From DATJPW01 sp963752855 (GTDB lineage: Bacteria > Desulfobacterota > Desulfomonilia > Desulfomonilales > Desulfomonilaceae): DNA of 64,000 nt. The notes under the pieces were generated by a model that did no database searches, was not told the DNA's origin, and was given only the letters and a program-made list of their open reading frames with translations. Below, in pieces: positions 8,882 through 18,322 of the stretch (its first letter is position 1; each line of letters starts with the position of its first letter). The translations under genes and the position numbers were made by a program. The stretch spans positions 7,559 through 71,558 of the forward strand of contig CAVVZX010000007.1 in the NCBI GenBank assembly GCA_963752855.1. Reading direction: 5' to 3'.

Positions 8882-10816
8882 GTGACTAGTTTTACCAGCG
8901 CGCATACTGTCTCGCCGCGCGTCCTCATAGATTTTTTGGAGAAGACACTCCCCTTCTCGGAATTGGACAGGGACGTTCTGAATCAATTGGCGGTTGGGGG
9001 CCTTGTAGACTTCTATCCAAAAGGACAGATCATCCTACAACAGGACGCCTCTGAGGCAGAGAAACTCTATTTGATACAAAAAGGCGCGGTGAAAATTTAC
9101 CGCATGAACGCAGATGGGACTTCCGCCCTGGTAGACTATCGTGGCGAAGGCTCGAGCTTCGGCGCCCTTGCCCTCATTGGAGGCGCCAGAGCCGCCCTTA
9201 CTGTAGAAGCAGTTGAGGACACCTTCTGTTTTCTTATCAACAAAGAATCATTTCTCGAAACCCTCCAGAAAGATCCGGTATTTTCACAGCATTTCTTCAG
9301 AGGTCTGTCTGAAGGCATTGTGGGCAAAGCCTATTCCGAGTTGCGACGCATCAAGGTCGGAATGCGAGCCGACGAAGCCTTCCATCTTTTCAGCCGTCGA
9401 ATCAGGGACGTCATCAAGAAGCCGGCGCAATTTATTAGCGGAGCCGAGACCATCCGGAGCGCGGCAAAGAAAATGACCGAGCTTGAGATCGGTTCGCTGC
9501 TGGTGACCAATTCCGCCGGAGACGTTATCGGCATTTTCACGGATAAAGATTTGCGAGCGCGCGTGGTCGCCGAAGGTCTCAGTGTCACGACACCGGTGGA
9601 GAAAGTGATGTCGTTTCCGGTCTTGAAGGTCTCTGCGCATGACCTTTGCTTCGAGGCGTTGCTCGAAATGATGAATCAGCAGGTGCATTACTTGGCTGTC
9701 GAATGGGACGGGGAAATGGTGGGCGTAGTTACCGATCGCGATATCATGGTTGTCCCGGGCGATTCACCACTGGATCTGTTACGTCAAATTGCCGCTCAGC
9801 GGAGTCTGCAAGGTTTGTACGAGCTGTCGGCGAAGGCCCCGTTAGTTGTGCGAACCCTTATCGAGGAAGGAGCAAAGGCAAGCCACATCACACGAGTCAT
9901 AACTGTTGTGAACGATCATATCCTGGAACGCCTGCTCGATTTGATGCAGGAAGAGATGGGGCCGGCGCCGGTCCCATTTTGCTGGATGGTGACGGGGAGC
10001 GAAGGAAGGAAAGAGCAAACCTTTAGAACCGATCAAGATAATGCGATTATGTATGAAGACCCGGGAGATGAATGGGAAACCGTAAAGGCAGCGAAGCTCT
10101 ATTTTAGGCGACTAGGCAACCAGGCAATAGAGCACCTGGTTGCTTGCGGGTACCCTCTTTGCAAGGGACGGATGATGGCTTCCAATTCGAAATGGCGCAA
10201 ACCATATTCGGTATGGGTAGGCTATTTCGATAGCTGGATGTCTACGGCCGAGCCAATGGAAACGCTTAATGCAAAGATCTTCTTCGACTTTCGACCCGCG
10301 TACGGTTCGCCGGAAATAGCGCAACGTTTGCGAGATCACCTCGCAGAAAAGGCGCAACGCTCGAAATTTGTGATCCGGCATCTTGCCCGTGATTTCATTG
10401 AAGCTCAAACACCGCTCTCCTTTTTTCGGAATTTCATGGTGGAGAAGGATGGGGAGCACAAAAATAGGCTGGATCTTAAGCTTCGAGGTCTGGTCCCTTT
10501 TGTGGATTTCGCGCGAATGATGGCCTTAAGGTACGGCATCAAAGAGACCAATACCTTGGAGCGCCTCCAGATGTTGGCCACATTAGGCCATGTCCCGGAA
10601 GAAATGGTCCGAGAAACCGTGGAGGCCTACGAATTCATCATGCAAGTACGATTGGCCCATCAGCTCAAAATGATCGAGGCAGGTATTGACCCACACAATT
10701 TTGTCGATCCTGCCCAGTTGTCCGACCTTGAAAGGATGACGCTCAAGGCGTCATTCGATGTCATCAATCGGCTTCAGACTTTTGTCGCAAAGCTCGGCTT
10801 TACGGACGAGTACTGA
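8882..10816 (+). CDS. cNMP-binding/CBS-pair/DUF294 nucleotidyltransferase-like protein
   Basis: 644 residues starting with GTG. Domains in order: cyclic-nucleotide-binding fold (about 16-135, PKGQIILQQD and RGEGSSFGALALI), a CBS pair (about 170-290, DVIGIFTDKDLRARV and GVVTDRDIMV), DUF294 nucleotidyltransferase-like domain (about 330-470, TGSEGRKEQTFRTDQDNA retaining the G-S...D-x-D pattern) and its helical C-terminal partner. The protein is cytoplasmic and probably senses nucleotides. It is followed by a DnaQ-like exonuclease, and the SSS symporter lies nearby. This combination recurs in proteobacteria, where these proteins are thought to control the transporter. The controlled reaction is not established. 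Confidence 0.88.
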   Translation: MTSFTSAHTVSPRVLIDFLEKTLPFSELDRDVLNQLAVGGLVDFYPKGQIILQQDASEAEKLYLIQKGAVKIYRMNADGTSALVDYRGEGSSFGALALIGGARAALTVEAVEDTFCFLINKESFLETLQKDPVFSQHFFRGLSEGIVGKAYSELRRIKVGMRADEAFHLFSRRIRDVIKKPAQFISGAETIRSAAKKMTELEIGSLLVTNSAGDVIGIFTDKDLRARVVAEGLSVTTPVEKVMSFPVLKVSAHDLCFEALLEMMNQQVHYLAVEWDGEMVGVVTDRDIMVVPGDSPLDLLRQIAAQRSLQGLYELSAKAPLVVRTLIEEGAKASHITRVITVVNDHILERLLDLMQEEMGPAPVPFCWMVTGSEGRKEQTFRTDQDNAIMYEDPGDEWETVKAAKLYFRRLGNQAIEHLVACGYPLCKGRMMASNSKWRKPYSVWVGYFDSWMSTAEPMETLNAKIFFDFRPAYGSPEIAQRLRDHLAEKAQRSKFVIRHLARDFIEAQTPLSFFRNFMVEKDGEHKNRLDLKLRGLVPFVDFARMMALRYGIKETNTLERLQMLATLGHVPEEMVRETVEAYEFIMQVRLAHQLKMIEAGIDPHNFVDPAQLSDLERMTLKASFDVINRLQTFVAKLGFTDEY

Positions 10817-10845
10817 TGCGGCTTACTTTGACCAGGTGAATCGCC

Positions 10846-11571
10846 GTGGCGCTCCATTGGGTTAAGGAATGGTTTCAGCGCAAACCCAAACACCCGGTGC
10901 TCAAGTCTAACGAGGAATTGTTCCTCACATTCGATCAAGCCCGGCCTATCGAGGAGTGCGAATTTGTCGTGTTGGACACTGAGCTGACCGGACTTAATCC
11001 CCGGCGAAACGAAATCATATCCATTGGCGCTGTCCGCATCAGGGACATGCGTATCGTTGTAGGGGAAAATTTCCACACCTATGTGCATGCCAGGAAGCCA
11101 TCCCTGAAGGATAGCACGCTCATTCACCGCATAACACCGGAACAGCTCAACGCAGCCCCCCCGCTAGACGAAGTGCTGCCGGAGTTTGTGGAGTTCTGTG
11201 GCACGGCCGTGCTGGTGGGTCACTATCTCCAGCTTGATCTGGCATTCATAAACAAGGCGGCGAAGAGAATACTTGGGGGTAGGCTGCAAAATCCGGCTAT
11301 GGATTGCGCTCGGCTGGCTCAGGCGCACTTGGTTCATCTTAACCGGGCCGGTGTCAAACGAATCAGTATTGACGACACCTTCCAATTGCCGAAACTTGCC
11401 CGAGAATACGGACTACCTCTGTTCGTCCCGCACGATGCGTTAGAGGACGCGCTGCAGACGGCCTACCTATTCTTATTCCTCACGGCAAAACTGCGAGAAT
11501 ATGGTCTTGTGACATTTCGTGATTTTCGCCAAGCCGCGGAGCAGGGACTAGGCGATGACGGACTAATGTAA
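10846..11571 (+). CDS. DnaQ-like 3'-5' exonuclease (DEDDh)
   Basis: 241 residues with a GTG start 30 bases after the DUF294 gene. DEDDh motifs are visible: VLDTELTGLNPRRNEIISIG (ExoI D-x-E), VGHYLQLDLAFI (ExoII) and FVPHDALEDALQTA (ExoIII H-x4-D). It has the single-domain size of small epsilon-like or RNase T-like nucleases rather than replicative epsilon. The close spacing places it in one transcript with the cNMP/CBS/DUF294 protein. Its job there (RNA or DNA turnover, or nucleotide hydrolysis) is unknown. Catalytic residues look complete. Confidence 0.87.
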   Translation: MALHWVKEWFQRKPKHPVLKSNEELFLTFDQARPIEECEFVVLDTELTGLNPRRNEIISIGAVRIRDMRIVVGENFHTYVHARKPSLKDSTLIHRITPEQLNAAPPLDEVLPEFVEFCGTAVLVGHYLQLDLAFINKAAKRILGGRLQNPAMDCARLAQAHLVHLNRAGVKRISIDDTFQLPKLAREYGLPLFVPHDALEDALQTAYLFLFLTAKLREYGLVTFRDFRQAAEQGLGDDGLM

Positions 11572-11603
11572 GGCCAATTTCCTTCGTACAAATGTCGTGA
11601 ATA

Positions 11604-12095
11604 TCAACGAATCATCTTAATGGCCTTATCGATCTCGTCGTCTAAGTCTGGAGCTGCCGCGCCCAATTTTTTGATCTCATCCTTGGCTGCCTGCAATCCC
11701 TGGTCTGCGGCTTTTTGTAGCCACTTGGTAGCCTCTTTAATGTCCTTTGCCACTCCTTTGCCCGTCGCGTACATCTGCCCCAAGAAAAATTGCGCTTGAG
11801 CAAGGCCCTGTTCGGCCGCCTTGCGGGACCAATTGACAGCTTCCTGCAGGTTTTGGGCTACGCCCTTGCCTTCCTGATACATTTGCGCCAGCTTTAACTG
11901 GGCTTCGGCATTGCCTTTTTCGGCAAGTTGTTTCACAGACTCGAACGAACTTGGCGCTGGTTGGGCTTTGTCTTCTCCGGCGGCATATGCCATTCCGCAA
12001 ACCGCAAGAATAAGAGCCGCAGCCAAAGCCCGCGAGAAGCGCTTTGAAAAAACAATAGCGGAGATTTGTCGCATTGCTCCTTTTGACTGCTTCAT
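11604..12095 (-). CDS. Secreted Sel1-repeat protein
   Basis: 163 residues from the ATG at 12095, preceded by GGAGG with four bases spacing; longer in-frame extensions lack a ribosome site. A signal peptide is visible (ALAAALILAVCGMAYA). Three Sel1-like repeats follow: AEKGNAEAQLKLAQMYQEGK, AEQGLAQAQFFLGQMYATGK and a third partial ADQGLQAAKDE. A charged C-terminus completes it. Such solenoids bind other proteins in the periplasm. It converges on the exonuclease gene and is unlikely to share its transcript. Partner unknown. Confidence 0.82.
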   Translation of the reverse strand: MKQSKGAMRQISAIVFSKRFSRALAAALILAVCGMAYAAGEDKAQPAPSSFESVKQLAEKGNAEAQLKLAQMYQEGKGVAQNLQEAVNWSRKAAEQGLAQAQFFLGQMYATGKGVAKDIKEATKWLQKAADQGLQAAKDEIKKLGAAAPDLDDEIDKAIKMIR

Positions 12096-12330
12096 AAGAC
12101 CTCCGTCTTCTAAGTGTTTAAATTTCCCCGCGCCCGAAACCTTATAGCCCCAATGGCAAGCCATTTGGCGTTCAGGAGACGAGACGCGATTCAATATCCT
12201 CTTTTTATACACAAAAATAAAGGGGATTCTTCTTGCGGGATTGCACCGGCGCGTAGGCCCTGGGAGGAGAGCAAGTCCACTCTTTGCAACGATATGTCAA
12301 TTGCTCGATCAGTAAATTGCGTGAGTCAAT

Positions 12331-12368
12331 TCACTCTATGCCCTACCGGAGGGCGGGGCATAGAGTGA
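12331..12368. terminator. Perfect 13-bp inverted repeat downstream of the symporter gene
   Basis: TCACTCTATGCCC (12331-12343) pairs perfectly with GGGCATAGAGTGA (12356-12368) around a 12-base loop. It lies between the Sel1 gene start and the symporter gene end, both on the minus strand, so it likely ends or protects the symporter transcript. There is no strong T-run on the minus strand. Confidence 0.6.
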
Positions 12369-12444
12369 GAGTTTTATTGACCACAAAAAATCAATTCAGA
12401 AGACCATGTCAGACAGCGTCTGTTTGCGTAACCGCTAAGGGTTC

Positions 12445-14099
12445 CTAGAAGTTCTTCCAGCATCGATCGATATGGCGCTGATCGAACTTTTTCGTTAGCA
12501 GGCTCACGATCACCGCGATGATGAACGCGCATGGCATGCCCACCACGTTTTGATCAAGATACTGGAGCGACCACAGGAAGCTGTCCTTCGGAAAACCCGC
12601 CATAAGGTTCGGCACACCGAAGAGACCCTTGCACAGACCAACGCTCCGCGGCTTCCCTTGCATGGATGAAGAGCGCATACAAGGTGCTGATGGCTGAAAC
12701 CGCCCACCATGCTCCATACAGCTCCTGCCCATGTCATCCCTCTCCAGAAGATGCCCAGAACAAGGACCGGCAAGAAGGATGACGAACAGAGCCCAAAGAA
12801 GAACGCTGTCGCGATGGCGATAATGCTCCCGGGGAGTACCCATGCCCAGATCAATGTCATAAGGATTGTGACCGCAACAGCGACACGAGTAACCATCAGG
12901 GTGTTGCCCCTACCCAGGAGGTACCTCTCATAGAAATCTCTGCCGAGAGATGTTCCACCCGCGTGGTATTGCGCGCTCAGGGTCGACATGGCCGCGGCAA
13001 ACATGGCGAGCATAAAAATAATCCCAAAGTAACTTGGCCACATCTTGTCAATGTAGGCCGGAATGATCTTGTCGATGTTCCCGCCTGCGACAACGACTGA
13101 GATGGCCGGCGCTTTAGAGGTAACTCCTTCCTTAACCACGTCCATCATGGGCCCCAGGGCCTTGAAGAAGATCACGTTGGTGAGGGCGCCGACCACGAAG
13201 GCTACACCGGTCATGCACAAAATAAATACTCCGCCGTACAAAACCGCACGCTTCAACTGGGCGTCCGTCTGCACGGTCATCAGTCGAACCGAAAGCTGAG
13301 GTTGCGCGAGCACTCCGATGCCCACTCCGAGGACTATTGTGCTATACACAGTGAGCCATGCCTGGCTCCAGAATGTGGCCCCCTGGGTCCATCCCAACAT
13401 TCCCTGAGCCTTGAGACCTGCGGGATAGTACTTCACCATATCGGTCAGCGCCTGATGGGCAGAAGTAAAACCGCCTGCGAGATAATACGTGCCGATCAGG
13501 AAAATCGCCATTACCACGAACATGACGCAGCCTTGAAACGCGTCGGTGTACATAACCGCTTTAAGGCCTCCGGTCAGGACGTACAGGGCGACGATGAATG
13601 TGCACAAAAGCAACGCAGTGGAGTACGGGATCGAAAAAATGACTTCCACCAGTCGTGCCAACCCGATGAGCACTGCTCCCGCATAGATCGGGAGAAACAG
13701 GAAGATGACGAGCCCGGCAAAACCCTGCAGGAATGGCGAATTGTATCGCCTTCCGATCAGTTCGGGGAAGGTGTGTGCGTCCACAGCCAGACCAAGCCGG
13801 CGAATACGTCTGCCGAGCACAACCATGGCGACGAAGATACCTACAAAGATGTTAAGAACTGTCAGCCAGAGGAGCGGAAAACCGAATAAAGCCGCGGCCC
13901 CGCCAAACCCGATGATGGCTGAAGTGCTGATAAAGGTTGCGCCGTAGGACATGGCCATTACGAACGCGCCCATAGACCTGCCGGCGATGAGGTAATCTTT
14001 CCCGTCCTTGGTCTCTCTCCAGCCTTTGTAACCAAGGTACAATGTGATTACGATATAGATAAGCGTCAGAACAACCTTGAGCAGAGTACTGGAATCCAT
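12445..14099 (-). CDS. Sodium:solute symporter, VC_2705-like SSS family (two frameshifts near the C-terminus)
   Basis: A many-spanning SSS transporter (acetate/ActP-like branch), starting MDSSTLLKVVLTLIYIVI, with AGRSMGAFVMAMSYGATFIS and GATFWSQAWLTVYSTIVLG. It would couple Na+ entry to uptake of a small organic acid. The first frame runs intact for about 465 residues to SMVGGF and then becomes nonsense. The expected sequence resumes one frame over (STLYALFIHAREA) and again in the third (GLCKGLFGVPNLMAGF...), ending KKFDQRHIDRCWKNF at 12445. Two extra bases, near 12697 and 12648, explain this. The small accessory protein gene lies just upstream, and the cNMP/CBS/DUF294 regulator is close by. 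Confidence 0.85.
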
Positions 14100-14153
14100 G
14101 CTACCTCCTAAAATGAAAAGCTGTAATAGCAGTAAAATTCGGATGAGCCTCCA

Positions 14154-14330
14154 CTAAGGTGTTTGCTTCTCCAATTCCTGTTGGTGCTTTGCCCAGTCTG
14201 CCTCTTTGTGCACTTCCGCATCCTTGCCCTTTGCTTCCCAGAAGTACAGGGCATAGACAACGCACCAAAGTGCGCTAGCGATGCACAATAGATACGCGAT
14301 AGCCAGTTCAACGCTCGCTATTCCAAACAT
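14154..14330 (-). CDS. Symporter small accessory membrane protein
   Basis: 58 residues from the ATG at 14330, with AGGAGG about seven bases upstream. One transmembrane helix (ASVELAIAYLLCIASALWCV) is followed by a charged tail (KGKDAEVHKEADWAKHQQEL). This size and shape match the short accessory proteins encoded just before SSS symporters of this branch. The symporter gene follows 54 bases later on the same strand, so one transcript is likely. It probably stabilises or modulates the transporter in the inner membrane. Confidence 0.75.
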   Translation of the reverse strand: MFGIASVELAIAYLLCIASALWCVVYALYFWEAKGKDAEVHKEADWAKHQQELEKQTP

Positions 14331-14336
14331 AAGCAC

Positions 14337-14974
14337 ACCTCCTTTTAATTAAGATTCCTACAGTTACGTCTCAACAAAAAAAGGCCCGACACCTCAGTCG
14401 TGCCAAATCAAGCTTGATAATCGTCAGTTTCGTCCTATCCAGGCCGTCATAAACACGTGTCTCTCTTTAGCCGCGCTTCCTCTCTCGTCCTAGCCGATAT
14501 TTCGCCTTGATCAGCGCGGTTGGCCTCGCGGGGCCGGATTTCCGAATTCGAATAGGCACGCGGATTTTTCCACCCCGCTACACGAGGATTCATGCCGCCA
14601 ATCTCGTTTCTACCCTGCCAATGTATCCGGATAAGCCGCAGACTTCTATCTGTACTTTGATATTGAATTTTCTTTTCGCGATAACGCTTTGAAGCGTGAT
14701 AAATCTTGGTGAGAATCTCTTCTATCCCCTGATGCAAGCGCCGCTGCCGCTCAGACCAGAGGGAAAATCTGACAATTTTGTTAATCATCCCCTAACTGTG
14801 GCCACATGTCAAACGAATTTATTCGCACGTGCAGGGCAATCGATACGCTCTATAAGCTGGCTTCCCATTGCCCTCAACCAGGGAGGGTTCTTCCGAATAA
14901 TTGCGCTTCGGCGACGTTTGCGCTAAGACATTGACCACCAACAGCTGAGGCCGCTGCGATGAATCAAAAGGTAA
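14337..14974. other. Intergenic region with no supported gene
   Basis: About 640 bases between divergent genes (accessory protein leftward, CorA rightward). The frames in it do not resemble known proteins and lack ribosome sites. An imperfect hairpin (GGCCCGAC/GTCGTGCC) lies near 14385-14406. It presumably holds two divergent promoters, which I could not pin down. Confidence 0.5.
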
Positions 14975-16111
14975 GTGAAATCTGCGAAACTCGGTAACCG
15001 ATCTTCTCGAAAGCGAGTACGCCTCACCGAACATAGGCGATCCAAGAAGCCGGACTACCTCCGGGCTCCCTGGTTCATATCGGAACCAAGGGCGCGGAAA
15101 AGGTCACCATTTCGGCAATCGACTACTGTGAGAAGGAATTTCAGCGAAAAGGACATCTCCAATGCCCAGGATCTCGCGCCCTATCTTGAGAGTCCCGAAA
15201 CGACCTGGATAAGGGTTCAAGGGCTGGAGCAGACCGATATTATTGAGGCTGTCGGCAGCTTTTGCAAGGTGCACCCGCTCTTTCTCGAAGATATCGTTAA
15301 TACGAGCCAACGCCCTAAGGCAGAAGATGCGGGCGATTATTTCTTCATCATAATTAAAGTGCTCAACTACGACGAGAAAAAGGAATCTATCGTGACGGAG
15401 CAGTTGAGTTTCGTCTTGGCTCCGAATTTTTTACTGTCTTTTGAGGAGAAATCAGGAAAAATTTTCGATTCGGTGATGGAGCGGATCAAAACGGGCAAGG
15501 GTCGGATCAGAAAAAGCGGGACTGACTATCTTGCCTATTGTCTGATTGATACCGTGGTGGATAATTATTTCGGATTGCTGGAAAAGCTTGGAGAGAAAAT
15601 AGAGTTGCTCGAAGAAGACCTGGTGACCAATCCAACTCCGGAGATCCTGAGCCAGATTCATAATTTGAAGATGAACTTGATATTTCTCCGGAGGTCGGTC
15701 TGGCCTTTGAGAGAGGTCATAAACCTGCTCGCGCTGGGCGAATCGAATCTGATAAAGGAGTCCTCTCGTCTTTATTTCCGGGATGTGTACGATCATACGA
15801 TCCACATAATTGACACTATGGAGACGTATCGAGATATCGTGTCAGGAATGCTGGATATCTACCTTTCGAGCGTCAGCTACAGATTAAACGAAATAATGAA
15901 AATCTTAACGATCATCGCTACCATTTTCATTCCGCTAACTTTTCTCGCCGGATGGTATGGAATGAATTTTAAGCACATGCCTGAGTTCGAATGGCGTTGG
16001 GGTTACCCGATGGTAATAGGAATTGCAATTACGACTGCGGCGGGCCTGCTCCTGTTCTTCAGGACGAAAGAAGTGGCTATAGTTTGGCGCGTAAGGAGCC
16101 TGCACGGTTGA
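14975..16111 (+). CDS. corA: CorA-type magnesium/cobalt transporter (compensating frameshifts near N-terminus)
   Basis: 378 codons. The C-terminal half is typical CorA: a long helix, then two membrane helices with the selectivity motif YGMNF (AGWYGMNFKHMPEFEWRWGY). It forms a pentameric divalent-cation channel in the inner membrane. The stretch read between about 15050 and 15140 is unlike CorA in the open frame, but the next frame gives GLPPGSLVHIGTKGAEKVTI and EKEFQRK, exactly the family N-domain. So one base is missing near 15048 (AAGAAGCC) and one is extra near 15137 (GAAAAGG), together restoring frame. The start is uncertain: GTG 14975 or ATG 14959 in another frame. Confidence 0.88.
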   Translation: MKSAKLGNRSSRKRVRLTEHRRSKKPDYLRAPWFISEPRARKRSPFRQSTTVRRNFSEKDISNAQDLAPYLESPETTWIRVQGLEQTDIIEAVGSFCKVHPLFLEDIVNTSQRPKAEDAGDYFFIIIKVLNYDEKKESIVTEQLSFVLAPNFLLSFEEKSGKIFDSVMERIKTGKGRIRKSGTDYLAYCLIDTVVDNYFGLLEKLGEKIELLEEDLVTNPTPEILSQIHNLKMNLIFLRRSVWPLREVINLLALGESNLIKESSRLYFRDVYDHTIHIIDTMETYRDIVSGMLDIYLSSVSYRLNEIMKILTIIATIFIPLTFLAGWYGMNFKHMPEFEWRWGYPMVIGIAITTAAGLLLFFRTKEVAIVWRVRSLHG

Positions 16112-17313
16112 CACATCCCTCTATTATTAACCGTTACATATTTCGGGAGATCTGTGTTTCTTTTGTGTTCTGCTTCTCGGTGTTCCTTTTTGCCGGTCTT
16201 ATCGTGGGTTTTCTGCCGCTTCTGCAAAAAGGGATGGAAGCAGGCCTCGAACTTACCCTGATACTGTTTCAGGTTCTGATAAACGCCCTGCCAGGAACGC
16301 TCGTCACAGTTTTGCCGCTATCAATCACTATCGGGATCCTGCTCGGTCTAGGCCGAATGGCTTCTGATAATGAAATCGCCGCAATCAAATCGGCCGGTAT
16401 CTCGATATGGCGCTTGCTTCCGCCGACACTGGCGCTTGGTTTTATTGGATTTCTGTTGAGCCTGCTATGCGCTCTGGTTTTGATCCCGAAAGGAATTTCA
16501 GAAGGGAGGCGGCTTCTTAACGAGGCGGCGACAAAAAGGGTTGACGCGGGCATCGAGGAGCGGACCTTTTTCGATTCTCTCAAAAATCTTGTTCTGTATG
16601 TCGAGAAAAAAGATCCCGCGACGGGGCTTCTTCATCATGTCTTTATAAAAGAATCCTCGCAGCCCGACGAGATCCAAACCATAATAGCCCAGCAAGGACA
16701 AGTCAGGGCTGATCCCGAAGGAAAAGCATTGATTCTCAATCTGCGCAATGGCACGATTGTTCGCGAGGACAAGAATGGAGACGCTGTAGGATCGCTGGCC
16801 TTTGAGAGCTATGTATTCCGATATCCTTTAGACAAAGCAAAGTTTGAAGCAGCGAAGCCCACCTTTGAAGAGCTTTCAATTTCGGAGATCCGCAAGCGGG
16901 TCAGAGAATTAATCACTGAAGACAATAAAGATTTACCGGGAATAGAAAATTACCGGCGCAAAGTGGAAGTTTTCGCCGGGATTCTTATTGCGCAGAGATT
17001 CGTTCATCCCCTTGCGTGCATCGCGCTGGCTTTAGCAGCCTTTCCGCTGGGAGCGCTCTATCTGGGAAAAAGCCGACTCAATAATGTTTCCATAGGCCTG
17101 GTGGCCGTTTTCGTCTATTATGCGTTCACTCTGGCCACAGAAAGAGTGGCTCGTTCCGATCTCGCTCCTCCTGAAATCGTCTTACCTTTGCCTCCCTTGA
17201 TTTTTATAATCGTTTCGGTTTATTTTACCCGGTGCGTGGCTTTAGAGAGAATGCCGTCAACTGTCAGGCTGTTACTGAAATCTATTTTTAGAGTACGGTC
17301 CAAGGGCGACTAA
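16108..17313 (+). CDS. lptF: LptF/LptG-family lipopolysaccharide export permease
   Basis: 401 residues from the TTG at 16108, which overlaps the CorA stop (TTGA) and has AAGGAG nine bases upstream. Longer in-frame starts inside corA lack support. Features of the YjgP/YjgQ permease: INRYIFREICVSFVFCFSVF as first helix, three helices in the N half, a periplasmic jellyroll around residues 140-260 (LVLYVEKKD, KALILNLRNGTIV) and three C-terminal helices. It works with LptB2C to extract LPS from the inner membrane. LptF is more likely than LptG by the start motif, but this is not certain and no partner gene is adjacent. Confidence 0.85.
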   Translation: MTHPSIINRYIFREICVSFVFCFSVFLFAGLIVGFLPLLQKGMEAGLELTLILFQVLINALPGTLVTVLPLSITIGILLGLGRMASDNEIAAIKSAGISIWRLLPPTLALGFIGFLLSLLCALVLIPKGISEGRRLLNEAATKRVDAGIEERTFFDSLKNLVLYVEKKDPATGLLHHVFIKESSQPDEIQTIIAQQGQVRADPEGKALILNLRNGTIVREDKNGDAVGSLAFESYVFRYPLDKAKFEAAKPTFEELSISEIRKRVRELITEDNKDLPGIENYRRKVEVFAGILIAQRFVHPLACIALALAAFPLGALYLGKSRLNNVSIGLVAVFVYYAFTLATERVARSDLAPPEIVLPLPPLIFIIVSVYFTRCVALERMPSTVRLLLKSIFRVRSKGD

Positions 17314-17434
17314 CGCAAAACCTGAAATTTAGCGGCGTCCATGTCGCCATGTTGAAGGGATCGCGGCCGGAGCTTATGACAGTAGGACTTGGCCGCAAAA
17401 TACCCGTAACCATTCAGTTATGCGGGCGCGGCTC

Positions 17435-17506
17435 TGTCATTGCGAGGAGTGAAACTACGGAGCAATCCCCAGCAGGGAGACTGCTTTGCCCCCGCTCGCA
17501 TTGACG
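17435..17506. repeat. Short interspersed element with terminal inverted repeats
   Basis: About 72 bases bounded by TGTCATTGCGAG and CTCGCATTGACG, which are imperfect inverted repeats, with an internal CGGAGCAATCCCC segment. It resembles the TCATTGCGAGGAGCGAAG-type intergenic repeats found in many anaerobe genomes. No coding capacity. The rest of the 17314-17790 gap shows no gene. Confidence 0.6.
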
Positions 17507-17790
17507 TGTAGAGCACGAACACTCCCCGCGTAACTGAGGAGTTACTAATACGCGCTAATTATTGTTGATTTAGGCCGTTTGTTTTGATATACCGTTCATA
17601 GAAGTATACTATCGCAACAATTTTATTGGCTCAGTAGTGTAGCGCAATTCGTTCCACTGAAAGATCCTTGAGATGAGGACTACAGGCTGGAGCGTTTGAG
17701 GAATTTGTCCCCCAATAAGGGCTTCTTTCTCTAGTGATCCGTTCCGGCAGCGGCCGGAATTACCGATGTTATTGAGGACTCTGCGCCAGA

Positions 17791-18135
17791 ATGCCAGCAG
17801 CCGGTAATAACGAACTGCCAGACAGTTTGTCGGAGATCATGGATTTTTCCAGCTATGATCTTTTCACTACGCTCAGACTGATCGTCCTGAGTGGAGAAAC
17901 CAGAAGTGTGGATGTGAGAAGGGGGAGTAAACGCGGCTCGGTTTATATAAAAGGAGGCGAAATCTACGCAGCCGTTACTAATTCATGCCGGGGAGATGAG
18001 GCTTTTTTCGAGATACTTTCTTGGGATTCCGCAGAACATAGCGACCATAATGACGTGGACACGCCTGAGAGGAACCTGCGGATACCCACAAAGGTACTAC
18101 TCGAAATCATGAACAGCCGGACGCTGGGACTGTAG
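17791..18135 (+). CDS. Small DUF4388 (PATAN-type) protein
   Basis: 114 residues made of one DUF4388 domain: FSSYDLFTTLRLIVLSGETRSVDV, GSVYIKGGEIYAAVTNSCRG, then a helical end. DUF4388 is a small alpha/beta domain that recurs in deltaproteobacterial response regulators, probably for protein interaction. The neighbour downstream carries the same domain between two receivers, so the two likely work in one chemosensory complex. ATG 17791 is used; 17839 is a possible internal start. There is a 240-base gap before the next gene, which may hold a promoter. Confidence 0.75.
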   Translation: MPAAGNNELPDSLSEIMDFSSYDLFTTLRLIVLSGETRSVDVRRGSKRGSVYIKGGEIYAAVTNSCRGDEAFFEILSWDSAEHSDHNDVDTPERNLRIPTKVLLEIMNSRTLGL

Positions 18136-18322
18136 TTTATAAGAAATGCGCAGGCGTCGGCTATGCGGGAAGGATCGTGAAATCATATAGATCTCCACGC
18201 CTTCCGGGCCGCCTGCTCTGTATTGCCTCGACAATTATTCTGCAATCTCCGGCCTATCCCACGTCCCTTCTTTAAGGCCATCAATTGCTAATTTATTCGC
18301 CGTTAGTGCCCAAGGAGCCGTT

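Noticed and set aside
13302..13889. 195-codon plus-strand frame
   Set aside because: It is the complement of the SSS symporter gene, with His/Gln/Glu-rich content typical of an antisense shadow.
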